Notes under the pieces: generated by a model | What the model saw: only the letters and a program-made list of their open reading frames with translations | Database searches by the model: none | What the model was told of the DNA's origin: nothing | Program-made: the position numbers and the translations under genes | DNA from: an uncultured Pelagibacteraceae bacterium | Lineage (GTDB): Bacteria > Pseudomonadota > Alphaproteobacteria > Pelagibacterales > Pelagibacteraceae | DNA length: 34,012 nt | Direction: 5' to 3' | Assembly (NCBI GenBank): GCA_902628305.1 | Contig: CACOMK010000012.1 | Span: 1 to 34,012 of the forward strand | Shown: positions 24,465-34,012 of the stretch, one piece after another | Layout of the letters: each line of letters starts with the position of its first letter | Numbering within the stretch: position 1 is the stretch's first letter

Positions 24465-25557
24465 ATTAAACATAGTAACCAAAACTGAAAAATATCCAAT
24501 AATTATTGGGTCAAATTTAACCTCGATTGTATCAAAAATTTTTAAAATAAATTCAATTAATTTTGATAAATGTTTGATTGTTGTAGATAAAAATGTCCCA
24601 AAAAAATTTATTTCAAATATTAAAAAATCTTTAAAAAATAAGAAAATTTATATTTTGTTTTTTAATTCTAATGAAAAAAATAAAAACTTTAAGAAAATAA
24701 ATAAAATTTTAGAAATTTTATTGAGTAGAAACTTCTCAAGAAATGACGTTTTAATTTCTTTAGGAGGAGGCATTACAGGTGATGTAAGCGGTTTTGCGGC
24801 AAGTCTTATGAAAAGAGGTCTAAAATTTATAAATATTCCAACAACTCTTTTGGCACAAGTTGACTCATCTATAGGTGGTAAAACAGGAGTTAATTCTAAG
24901 TACGGTAAAAATTTAATAGGAAGTTTTTATCAACCATCATTGGTTATCTCAGATATTCAGTTTCTTAAATCTTTAAAAAAAAGAGAAATAATTTGTGGAT
25001 ATGGAGAAATATTAAAGCATTCATTAATTGATAATAAAAAATTTTTTAATTTCTTAAATAAAAATCATAAAAAAATTTTAAATCTATCGTCTCCATTTAT
25101 AGAAAAAGCTATTTATGAAAGTTGTAAAATAAAAAAAAAAATAGTTGAAAGAGATGAAAAAGAATCAGCATTAAGAAAAGTATTAAACTTTGGCCACACA
25201 TTTGCCCATGCTTATGAGGCAAGCTTAGGGTACAGTAACAAACTAAATCATGGCGAAGCTGTTATTCTTGGGATGAAAACAGCACTTAGTTTTAGCTTGA
25301 AGGAAAACATGCTTAGTAAGAATGAATATAATTTAATTATAAATCATATTGATAATTCTGGTCTACCTTTTTTAATAAAAAAATACTTTTCTATAAAAGA
25401 TTTAAATAAGATTTTATCTTTTATGATTAAAGATAAAAAAAATAATTCTGAAAAAATTAATCTAGTTTTATTAAAAAGAATTGGTAAACCAATTTTTAAT
25501 AAACAATATTCCCAAAGAAAGTTAAGTGCGTTTCTAAAAAAATTTTTAAATAATTAA
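24451..25557 (+). CDS. aroB: 3-dehydroquinate synthase
   Basis: AroB converts DAHP to 3-dehydroquinate, the second step of the shikimate pathway, with NAD and a divalent metal. The 368-residue protein contains SLGGGITGDVSGFAAS, the NIPTTLLAQVDSSIGGKTGVN region (positions about 131-151, with the active-site Lys), CGYGEILKH with a metal-ligand Glu, and NFGHTFAHAYE plus LNHGEAVILGM with metal-ligand histidines. It starts within the aroK end. Its last 12 bases overlap the reading frame of the frameshifted bolA on the other strand. Confidence 0.96.
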   Translation: MKQTKLNIVTKTEKYPIIIGSNLTSIVSKIFKINSINFDKCLIVVDKNVPKKFISNIKKSLKNKKIYILFFNSNEKNKNFKKINKILEILLSRNFSRNDVLISLGGGITGDVSGFAASLMKRGLKFINIPTTLLAQVDSSIGGKTGVNSKYGKNLIGSFYQPSLVISDIQFLKSLKKREIICGYGEILKHSLIDNKKFFNFLNKNHKKILNLSSPFIEKAIYESCKIKKKIVERDEKESALRKVLNFGHTFAHAYEASLGYSNKLNHGEAVILGMKTALSFSLKENMLSKNEYNLIINHIDNSGLPFLIKKYFSIKDLNKILSFMIKDKKNNSEKINLVLLKRIGKPIFNKQYSQRKLSAFLKKFLNN

Positions 25558-25806
25558 AATCTGTATTGAGTGTATAAATTCTCTTAATTCATGATCTAGA
25601 ATTTTATAAATTTTTTTATTATTTTCAATTTTATTCATTTTTTTTTAGCTCTTCAGAGACAATAGTTAATTTTAGATGATATCTTCCTTTTTGATTTCCT
25701 TTATGATTTTTATGAAGAAAGGATTTGTCTTCGATGTTTATACTTTCAATATTTATTTGATCTAATAATTTTTTTTTTATAATTGCAATTAATTCATTTA
25801 TATCCA
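25546..25806 (-). pseudogene. BolA-family protein, reading frame broken at an A9 run
   Basis: From the ATG at 25806 the frame reads MDINELIAIIKKKLLDQINI and then GRYHLKLTIVSEEL, the BolA core, but stops at 25631 after 58 codons. One frame over, beginning immediately at the poly-A run, the sequence continues NNKKIYKILDHELREFIHS, which is the expected BolA C-terminal helix, ending at a TAA at 25546-25548. Removing one A from the nine-A run (plus-strand T run at about 25638-25646) would give a normal 86-residue BolA. BolA proteins work with monothiol glutaredoxins in Fe-S and iron handling. It may be a sequencing or assembly error, a fresh pseudogene, or a gene rescued by slippage. The neighbouring J-domain gene is divergent, with only 18 bases between starts. 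Confidence 0.8.
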
Positions 25807-25824
25807 TAAATATTATTATATATC

Positions 25825-26358
25825 ATGAAAAACATTTGTGACTGGAATAATTGTAATAAAATAGGTGAATATAAAGCACCAGTTGAAAAAGATAATAGCA
25901 GAAAATTTAGAATGCTTTGCCTCGAACATGTAAAAGAATTTAATAAAAATTGGAATTATTTTTCAGGAATGAATGATGATCAAGTAATGAATTTTTTAAA
26001 ATCAGATATGACTTGGCACAAACCCACTCAGAGCTTTAGCTCCTCAGATAATTTTTTTAAAGTATTATGGAATACAACTTTAAAAGATGAACTTGATAAA
26101 GAAAAAATAAATGGAGATTATAATCATATGCGTCAATTTAAATTTGATCATAAAGATATAAAAGCTTTTGGAATATTAGGGGTTTCTGTGGGGTTAAAGT
26201 GGAAGAAAATACAAGATAAATTCAAATTACTTGTGAAAAAATTTCACCCTGATATGAATTCTGGAAATAAAAAATACGAGGAAAAACTTAAACTTATAAC
26301 ATTAGCTTATACTCAGTTAAAAAACACCTATAGGGAAAAAATTGACACCAAATCTTAA
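25825..26358 (+). CDS. J-domain protein with N-terminal Cys/His cluster
   Basis: A 177-residue protein with a C-terminal J domain (about 112-172): a helix [17 protein letters not shown], the HPD tripeptide at 141-143, and [13 protein letters not shown] after it. J domains stimulate DnaK. The N-terminal half carries C5, C10, C32 and H35, a possible small zinc site. This arrangement with the J domain last is common for alphaproteobacterial DnaJ-like genes next to cobS. Its end overlaps cobS by 17 bases, so it probably serves the CobS/CobT system or is simply co-expressed. It is not the classical DnaJ, lacking the Gly/Phe and zinc-finger regions. Confidence 0.85.
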   Translation: MKNICDWNNCNKIGEYKAPVEKDNSRKFRMLCLEHVKEFNKNWNYFSGMNDDQVMNFLKSDMTWHKPTQSFSSSDNFFKVLWNTTLKDELDKEKINGDYNHMRQFKFDHKDIKAFGILGVSVGLKWKKIQDKFKLLVKKFHPDMNSGNKKYEEKLKLITLAYTQLKNTYREKIDTKS

Positions 26359-27316
26359 TACAGAACCGGATATTAAAGTTTCATTAAAACAAACTTTTGG
26401 AATTGACTCAGAAATGGAAGTAGACGCATTTTCAAAAAAAAATGAATATGTTCCTGAAATTGATAAAAACTATAAGTTCGATAGAGATACCACATTAGCT
26501 ATTATTTCAGGATTTGCTTTTAACAAAAGAGTTTTAGTTCAAGGATATCACGGTACTGGTAAATCTACTCACATTGAACAAATTGCTGCAAGACTAAATT
26601 GGCCTTGTATTCGTGTAAATTTAGATAGTCATGTGAGTAGAATTGATTTAATTGGAAAAGATGCGATCGTTCTCAAAGAGGGTAAACAAGTAACTCAATT
26701 TAACGAGGGAATTCTACCATGGTCCATTCAAAATCCAGTTGCACTTGTTTTTGATGAATATGATGCTGGTAGACCTGATGTAATGTTTGTAATTCAAAGA
26801 GTTTTAGAAGCTGAGGGTAATTTTACATTACTAGATAAAAATAAAGTAATTAAACAAAATAAATTTTTTAGATTATTTGCCACTTCAAATACTGTTGGAC
26901 TAGGTGATACTACAGGTCTATATCATGGTACGCAGCAAATTAACCAAGGTCAAATGGATAGATGGAATATTGTTACAACATTAAACTATCTTCACCTAGA
27001 CAGAGAAATGGATATTGTGTTGTCTAAAAATAAAAATTTAAATAATGCAAAGGGAAAAGAAAAAGTTGCTAATATGATAAAAGTGGCATCTCTCACACGT
27101 AAAGGATTTGTAGCAGGAGATATCTCAACAGTAATGAGCCCTAGAACTGTATTACACTGGGCTGAAAACTCAGAGATTTTTAAAGACACTGGTTACGCTT
27201 TTAGAGTAACTTTTCTAAATAAATGTGATGATATTGAGAAAAATACTATCGCAGAATATTATCAAAGATGTTTTGGAGAAGAATTGCCAGAGTCTCTGAT
27301 TAATATTCAAATTTAA
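26342..27316 (+). CDS. cobS: CobS-like AAA+ ATPase (cobaltochelatase subunit family)
   Basis: The 324-residue protein is a MoxR-type AAA+ ATPase closely matching Cob[19 protein letters not shown] at the N-terminus, Walker [10 protein letters not shown] (68-76), Walker [11 protein letters not shown] (about 132-142), and [21 protein letters not shown] (sensor 1 region). In cobalamin-making bacteria CobS forms a hexamer with CobT and drives cobalt insertion by CobN. The start is TTG at 26342, preceded by AGGG at 26332-26335, which is needed to keep the conserved N-terminus. No cobN is in the window, and Pelagibacterales are generally known as unable to make B12, so the true substrate may be different. 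Confidence 0.93.
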   Translation: MTPNLNTEPDIKVSLKQTFGIDSEMEVDAFSKKNEYVPEIDKNYKFDRDTTLAIISGFAFNKRVLVQGYHGTGKSTHIEQIAARLNWPCIRVNLDSHVSRIDLIGKDAIVLKEGKQVTQFNEGILPWSIQNPVALVFDEYDAGRPDVMFVIQRVLEAEGNFTLLDKNKVIKQNKFFRLFATSNTVGLGDTTGLYHGTQQINQGQMDRWNIVTTLNYLHLDREMDIVLSKNKNLNNAKGKEKVANMIKVASLTRKGFVAGDISTVMSPRTVLHWAENSEIFKDTGYAFRVTFLNKCDDIEKNTIAEYYQRCFGEELPESLINIQI

Positions 27317-29116
27317 ATGAGCTCTAGAGAAACTAACTTAAAAGAAAAATTCAGAATTGCTTTAAACTCTACAGCAAAAGTAATTTCAGATGATTTCGAT
27401 TTAAATAAAAAAAATATTGAAGACAAAAAAACTAAAGATATTATTTCATTAGAAATTGACAATCTTACTAATCCAAGTGACTTCATAAGGCTACGTGCTG
27501 AGACTGATTCAAGTGCCCTCAAAAAAAAATTTTCTGATGATTTAATTTATAAAAAAAACTTACCTAGCAATACTTCCTCTAGATCGCTTTACAATATTGC
27601 TGAAAAGATTAGATACGAGGCCTTGGGTGGTCAAATGCTCAAAGGTATAGAAAAAAACTTTCATGAAAACTATTTACAAATAATTAATCGTAAAAGAAAA
27701 GATCAATTAAAAACAAAAGAGGATGTACCTGTGGCAGAGGCTTTTGAATTATATATGCTCAAAAATTTTCATAAAATAAAGTTAAATTCTCTAACTTCTA
27801 GAATGTTAAATTTTTGGGAGAAAGATTTTGAAAATTCTATTGAAAAACATAAAGAATTTTTGATGAATAATCTAGAAGATCAAAACACTTACTCTTCAAA
27901 ATTTTCTCAAATATTGGAAGAAATGGATATTTTTCAAAGTGATGAAGATAACGAAAAAGAAGAAGAAAATCAGGATCAAGGGCAAGACAATCCTTCAAAC
28001 GATGATCAAAACAGTGATAAAGAAGATAATAAAGATGAAAACAATGACCAGGACACCCAAGCCTCTCTAGAAGCAGATTATAGCATTGATGAATTTAACT
28101 TAGATGAACAAATCAACGAAGTCGAATCAGATGAACAAAGTTCAGAACAAATAGTAAAAAAAAATATAGATAATATTAATCTTGATTACAAAATATTTAC
28201 CACACAATATGATGAAATAATAAAAGCTGAAAATTTAGAAAATGCTGATGAAGCAACTAAACTTAGAAAAAGTTTGGATCAACAACTAATTGGTTTCCAA
28301 GATGTAATAACAAAATTAGCAAATAAACTTCAAAGGCAATTACTTGCTAAACAAAATAGGGCTTGGGAATTTGATTTAGAAGAAGGATTATTAGATAGCT
28401 CAAAACTTCCAAGAATTATAATGGACCCTTACAACTCTTTATCTTTTAAAAAAGAAAAAGATTTAGACTTTAAAGATACAGTGGTAACTTTATTAATTGA
28501 TAATTCTGGATCTATGAGAGGTAGACCAATTACTATTGCCGCAATATGTGCAGATATCCTATCTAGAACTCTAGAAAGATGCTCTGTCAAAGTTGAGATT
28601 TTAGGTTTCACAACTAAAAACTGGAAAGGCGGAAAAAGTAGAGAGCTTTGGACAAAAAATTCAAAACCTAAGACGCCAGGTAGATTGAATGATTTAAGAC
28701 ACATTATATACAAAGGTGCAGATACTCATTGGAGACAAGCAAAGAATAATTTGGGACTTATGCTTAAGGAGGGCTTGCTTAAAGAAAATATTGATGGAGA
28801 AGCAATATCTTGGGCTTTCAATAGGATTAAAAAAAGAAAAGAGGAAAGAAAAATCTTGATGGTAATTTCCGATGGAGCACCCGTTGATGACTCAACTCTT
28901 TCTGTAAATTCAGGAGACTTTTTAGAAAAGCATTTAAAAAAAATTGTTAAATATATTGAAAATAAATCTGATATAGAAGTTCTAGCAATAGGAATAGGTC
29001 ACGATGTGTCGAGGTATTATGATAAAGCAATAAAAATTACTGACGTAAATGAGTTAGGAGATGTTATGATTTCTCAATTAAGTTCATTATTTGAAACTAA
29101 GAAAAAATACCACTAA
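27317..29116 (+). CDS. cobT: CobT-like VWA-domain protein (cobaltochelatase subunit family)
   Basis: A 599-residue partner of CobS. The N-terminal half is helical with [15 protein letters not shown]; a strongly acidic Asp/Glu/Asn/Gln-rich stretch follows (about 215-250); the C-terminal VWA domain has the metal site [10 protein letters not shown] at 395-404 and the later [13 protein letters not shown]. The segment with [18 protein letters not shown] is typical of CobT. The ATG directly abuts the cobS stop, so the two subunits are made together. It ends in a four-base convergent overlap with regB. Confidence 0.93.
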   Translation: MSSRETNLKEKFRIALNSTAKVISDDFDLNKKNIEDKKTKDIISLEIDNLTNPSDFIRLRAETDSSALKKKFSDDLIYKKNLPSNTSSRSLYNIAEKIRYEALGGQMLKGIEKNFHENYLQIINRKRKDQLKTKEDVPVAEAFELYMLKNFHKIKLNSLTSRMLNFWEKDFENSIEKHKEFLMNNLEDQNTYSSKFSQILEEMDIFQSDEDNEKEEENQDQGQDNPSNDDQNSDKEDNKDENNDQDTQASLEADYSIDEFNLDEQINEVESDEQSSEQIVKKNIDNINLDYKIFTTQYDEIIKAENLENADEATKLRKSLDQQLIGFQDVITKLANKLQRQLLAKQNRAWEFDLEEGLLDSSKLPRIIMDPYNSLSFKKEKDLDFKDTVVTLLIDNSGSMRGRPITIAAICADILSRTLERCSVKVEILGFTTKNWKGGKSRELWTKNSKPKTPGRLNDLRHIIYKGADTHWRQAKNNLGLMLKEGLLKENIDGEAISWAFNRIKKRKEERKILMVISDGAPVDDSTLSVNSGDFLEKHLKKIVKYIENKSDIEVLAIGIGHDVSRYYDKAIKITDVNELGDVMISQLSSLFETKKKYH

Positions 29117-30393
29117 ATATTAAATAATTCTCTATTCTTCCATTTAATATTAACCTCGGCCCCACTTCGTGTTTTAGAATTTCTACAGTTTACTGATGCA
29201 AAATTTTTCTCTAATAAAGTTTTTCCAATAAACAATCCAAGACCAAGTCCTTGCTTAGATTTGTCATTTGAATAGTTTGATTTCAAATATGGCTCTCCTA
29301 TTTTTGATATAATATCTCTAGGATAACCATTTCCATCATCCTCCACGGTAATCTCTGTGATCTCGCTGTCACTTTTTAAATTAATAAAAACATTATTTTT
29401 TGCAAATTTATTGGCATTTCCTATAAAATTTCTTAATCCATAAACTATCTCTATAGATTTGCTTATCTTTTTTGGGTTTGAATCCTGATCAAAATTAAAA
29501 ATAAAATCTTTTTTACTAATTTCTTTAAATGATGAGATAATTTCTCTCAAATAATCTCTAATGTTAATATCTTTGTCTATGAATTCGTCTTCTTCGACGG
29601 GGTTTAAAGTTAAACGTTTTAGGATTTCATTACATCTGTTAACTTGACTGTTTAATAATTCAATATCTTTTTCTATATCCTTGTGACCCTTAAATTGTTT
29701 CATTAAATCATGAGCGATAATTGTTATTGTTGAAAGAGGAGTGCCTAAAGAATGTGCTGCAGCAGCAGCTTGACCACCTAAAGATAAAAGCTCGTGTTCT
29801 TTAGCCATTACCTCTTCCATTTTGCCTAATGCCTCTTTTCTTAATCTAGATTGAGCACCAAATGTCATTGCAAAGTAATTTAAAAATACTAAAGCAATAA
29901 TTAATGATATTGGTATAGAATAATAAAAATAGTGATTATTATGAAAATCACTATTTAAATTAATTGGTAAATCTTGATAATAAAAAGTTAAAAATAGAAT
30001 TATAATTATTGTTAGTATTACCAATAAAGTGTTAGTTTTTAAGCTTAAATTTGAGGAAGAAAAAACACTTGGTATCAATATAAAAATGACGAATGGATTA
30101 GTAATTCCACCTGATAAATAAAGGAGAACACCTAACTGTAAAATATCTATAAATAAAAATAAAAAAGCAGATCTATCTGATAGTTGTGTTTTTTCATAAA
30201 TGAAAATTAAATATAAATTACTTAATATACCAAGAAATATAACTATATTTGAGGTAATAAAATCAAAATTTGAACTTAGGAAAAAATATACAAAATTTAT
30301 TGCAATCAATTGTCCAATTATTCCAATCCATCTTAGAGTTATATAAGTTGATTTTTTAAAAGAATGATATTTTGAAGTTTCAAAAAACTTCAT
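29113..30393 (-). CDS. regB: Redox-sensing histidine kinase, RegB/PrrB/ActS type
   Basis: A 426-residue membrane sensor kinase. Six hydrophobic spans cover about residues 17-175. Three RegB hallmarks are visible: the quinone-associated heptapeptide GGITNPF (95-101), the H-box [15 protein letters not shown] with phospho-acceptor H214, and the redox cysteine C254 in QVNRCNEIL. The ATP-binding part follows with [19 protein letters not shown] and [16 protein letters not shown]. RegB proteins sense the quinone pool/redox state and phosphorylate RegA; no response regulator gene is adjacent. The gene begins two bases after the gyrB stop, so it is probably on the gyrB message. Confidence 0.92.
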   Translation of the reverse strand: MKFFETSKYHSFKKSTYITLRWIGIIGQLIAINFVYFFLSSNFDFITSNIVIFLGILSNLYLIFIYEKTQLSDRSAFLFLFIDILQLGVLLYLSGGITNPFVIFILIPSVFSSSNLSLKTNTLLVILTIIIILFLTFYYQDLPINLNSDFHNNHYFYYSIPISLIIALVFLNYFAMTFGAQSRLRKEALGKMEEVMAKEHELLSLGGQAAAAAHSLGTPLSTITIIAHDLMKQFKGHKDIEKDIELLNSQVNRCNEILKRLTLNPVEEDEFIDKDINIRDYLREIISSFKEISKKDFIFNFDQDSNPKKISKSIEIVYGLRNFIGNANKFAKNNVFINLKSDSEITEITVEDDGNGYPRDIISKIGEPYLKSNYSNDKSKQGLGLGLFIGKTLLEKNFASVNCRNSKTRSGAEVNIKWKNRELFNI

Positions 30394-30395
30394 AT

Positions 30396-32468
<2,073 letters not shown>

Positions 32469-32579
32469 TTAAATTTTGGAAAAAGAAAATTATAACATTT
32501 TTTAAAAAAATTGCTGATTTATCTTAGCAGAAATATTGAAAAAAAATTAAATTACTATTGATTTATAACACTTATTTAA

Positions 32580-32669
32580 TGGCGGAGAGAATGGGATTCG
32601 AACCCATGAAAGGATTGCTCCTTTACACGCTTTCCAAGCGTGCGCTTTCAACCACTCAGCCATCTCTCC
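32580..32669 (-). tRNA. tRNA-Ser (anticodon GGA)
   Basis: A 90-base class II tRNA with encoded CCA: acceptor GGAGAGA/TCTCTCC, D arm GCTGAGTGGTTGAAAGC, anticodon stem CACGC/GCGTG with loop TTGGAAA (GGA), a long variable arm TAAAGGAGCAATCCTTT, T stem TGGG/CCCA with normal loop TTCGAAT, discriminator G73. The gene begins four bases after the upstream coding region and lies 114 bases ahead of gyrB. Confidence 0.96.
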
Positions 32670-32673
32670 AAGT

Positions 32674-33474
32674 TTATAAGTTCACTAGTACCCAAGATTG
32701 CTCCTTGTATTTAGTATATTTTTTAAACCAGAATGATAAATATCTTTCCGCTAAAAATGCATATAATCTTTTGGTGTCATACTTGCTATCTAATGTTTCA
32801 AAACCAAATAATTTTTCACATCTAGCCAACCAAGGGAATAAAGAATTAAACCATTTATTAATGATATAGGGTTTTGAAATAAACATTATATGTGGATTAA
32901 AATTATTTTTAGTATTTACATAATCTTTAAAATCTTCTCTGTCATTTTTGTCAAGTACATCAATTGCCTTTTCTAAGTTACCGTAACCATGATGCATATC
33001 AAAATGAAGTTTAATTGTTTGTTTTTTTATATCAAAAAAAATTGATGGATCTTTTATTAAAGATTTCCATCCTCTTTTAATTAATTTCATTTTTTTAACT
33101 TTATTAACATTTATTGATTTACAAATTATTGATTCAAAATTTTCCCAATTTTTATCGGGCTCATTTAAAATATATTCGTTTAGATTTTCAGAATTGATTT
33201 TTTTGTCTTCAAACTCATTTTTGATCCAATATCTTCTTTTTTGACAAAATCCTATCCAATGATCAGAATTAATTTCAAGTTTATTTTTCCAAAACCAATA
33301 ATGAAATGTAAGTTCTGAGTAATATTTCTCTTTATTTATAATATTATCACCTGTATTTGGTATCAAATATGAATTTGGAAAATTTCCATTTTTAGCTGCA
33401 CAAAGATTATAACTAGGGTTTGCAATTAATTTAATTGGCTTGTCTGTTACACAATATATTTCAAACGTTGACAT
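32674..33474 (-). CDS. DUF4422-family protein, probable surface glycosyltransferase-like
   Basis: With the ATG at 33474 the product is 266 residues. The segments YSELTFHYWFWKNKL and HWIGFCQKRRYWI (about residues 45-80) match the DUF4422 signature (Y-x-E-L-T-x-x-Y-W-x-W-K-N then I-G-x-x-x-x-R-R-Y) found in proteins of capsule and exopolysaccharide clusters. No membrane span is seen. The ATG shares one base with the stop of the methyltransferase gene (TAATG), so the two form a unit, probably modifying a surface glycan. The enzymatic reaction of DUF4422 is not established to my knowledge. The stop is four bases before tRNA-Ser. Confidence 0.75.
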   Translation of the reverse strand: MSTFEIYCVTDKPIKLIANPSYNLCAAKNGNFPNSYLIPNTGDNIINKEKYYSELTFHYWFWKNKLEINSDHWIGFCQKRRYWIKNEFEDKKINSENLNEYILNEPDKNWENFESIICKSINVNKVKKMKLIKRGWKSLIKDPSIFFDIKKQTIKLHFDMHHGYGNLEKAIDVLDKNDREDFKDYVNTKNNFNPHIMFISKPYIINKWFNSLFPWLARCEKLFGFETLDSKYDTKRLYAFLAERYLSFWFKKYTKYKEQSWVLVNL

Positions 33475-34012
33475 TATTTTTTTCTTATAAAACAAATTTC
33501 ATTTACTCTTCCTTTTAAAATTTCAATACTTTTGTAGTTTTCTAGAAAAAATTTTTTTTCTTCATTTGATATAAGACTAGATGAAAAATCTCTTTTATCT
33601 ATAATGCTTGTCAAAATTTCTTTTAAAGTAGGATGCTGATTGTGTATATTCATATCTTTTCTTGTATCTGGGAAATCTAATTCTTCAACCACATACAAGC
33701 CATTCGAATTTATTTTAGAAAATGTTTTAAAAAGAGTTATTATTTGATCCTTGTAGTAATGACCTGCGTCTTCTATAATAATGTCATAATAAAAATCATT
33801 ACTCATAATTTTTTTCTCAATTTCTTTTTCAGAACTATTATCTATATAGTAATTTTTATTTCTTGAGGAATTATAACAAAATAAATCTGGAAATATATCG
33901 AAGCTATAAATACTTGCGTTTTTAAAATAAAAAAAAAATGAAGCTGATGCATTTCCCTTGAATGCTCCTATTTCTAAAATATTAATATTTTTATCTTTGA
34001 ATTCGCGAAAAA
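33474..34012 (-). CDS. Class I SAM-dependent methyltransferase (5' end outside window)
   Basis: The frame is open to the window edge; 178 residues are visible. An internal ATG at 33806 is not the true start, because the SAM-binding motif I, ILEIGAFKGNAS, lies upstream of it near 33950-33985. Further on are YSFDIFPD (motif II region) and DIIIEDAGHYYKDQIITLF with GLYVVEEL, wording like the CmcI/macrocin-O-methyltransferase-type enzymes often found with sugar or polysaccharide genes. It is coupled to the DUF4422 gene by a one-base overlap. The substrate, perhaps a sugar residue of a surface glycan, is inferred from context. Confidence 0.8.
   Translation of the reverse strand, partial: FREFKDKNINILEIGAFKGNASASFFFYFKNASIYSFDIFPDLFCYNSSRNKNYYIDNSSEKEIEKKIMSNDFYYDIIIEDAGHYYKDQIITLFKTFSKINSNGLYVVEELDFPDTRKDMNIHNQHPTLKEILTSIIDKRDFSSSLISNEEKKFFLENYKSIEILKGRVNEICFIRKK

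Noticed and set aside
32558..32869. 103-codon plus-strand ORF
   Set aside because: It reads straight through the tRNA-Ser gene on the other strand and opposes the well-supported DUF4422 gene; its start region is tRNA sequence.

Overview
The window is a strongly AT-rich, very compact stretch of bacterial chromosome. Gene content and order are alphaproteobacterial: rpmH-rnpA-yidD-yidC-argB, dapD-dapE, def-fmt-truA, murA-DUF2948-hisD, dnaJ-cobS-cobT, and a RegB-type redox kinase. Together with short genes, overlapping stops and starts, lysine/isoleucine/asparagine-rich proteins and tRNA genes abutting coding regions, this points to a streamlined marine lineage such as Pelagibacterales (SAR11). 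The lineage is inferred from these features, not from any search.

Layout. 1-3424 (minus): the start of a thioredoxin gene, then exonuclease I, a phage-type PD-(D/E)XK exonuclease and RmuC, a DNA-processing cluster. 3489-3620 (plus): a possible 43-residue membrane peptide. 3585-6798 (minus): tRNA-His, hisS, hisZ, hisG, a histidine cluster in which the hisS start lies four bases after the tRNA. 6975-11417 (minus): two small basic ORFs, dcd, murA, DUF2948, hisD, infA, tRNA-Phe, cspA and its terminator. 11518-12314: tRNA-Thr facing a TVP38/TMEM64-family membrane protein. 12412-19780 (plus): rpmH, rnpA, yidD, yidC, argB, a HAD nucleotidase, dapD, dapE, a histone-deacetylase-family hydrolase and a SET-domain methyltransferase. 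19760-23894 (minus): truA, fmt, def, a large unknown exported protein and a small membrane protein. 23952-25557 (plus): aroK-aroB. 25546-25806 (minus): bolA with a frameshift at a nine-A run. 25825-29116 (plus): a J-domain protein, cobS, cobT. 29113-34012 (minus): regB, gyrB, tRNA-Ser, and two genes for surface-carbohydrate-type enzymes, the last cut by the window edge.

Function. Most genes are core housekeeping: translation (hisS, infA, fmt, def, truA, rpmH, four tRNAs), cell wall and lysine (murA, dapD, dapE), histidine, arginine and shikimate synthesis, membrane insertion, nucleotide metabolism and DNA topology/repair. No gap without a gene exceeds 300 bases.

Most worth a second look: the tRNA-His/hisS junction, the frameshifted bolA, the HDAC-like/SET pair, the coupled micro-ORFs before dcd, unusual T-loops in tRNA-Phe and tRNA-Thr, CobS/CobT without CobN in view, an in-gene hexanucleotide repeat in gyrB, and the unknown exported protein with its small membrane neighbour. 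I saw no CRISPR array, insertion sequence or prophage.
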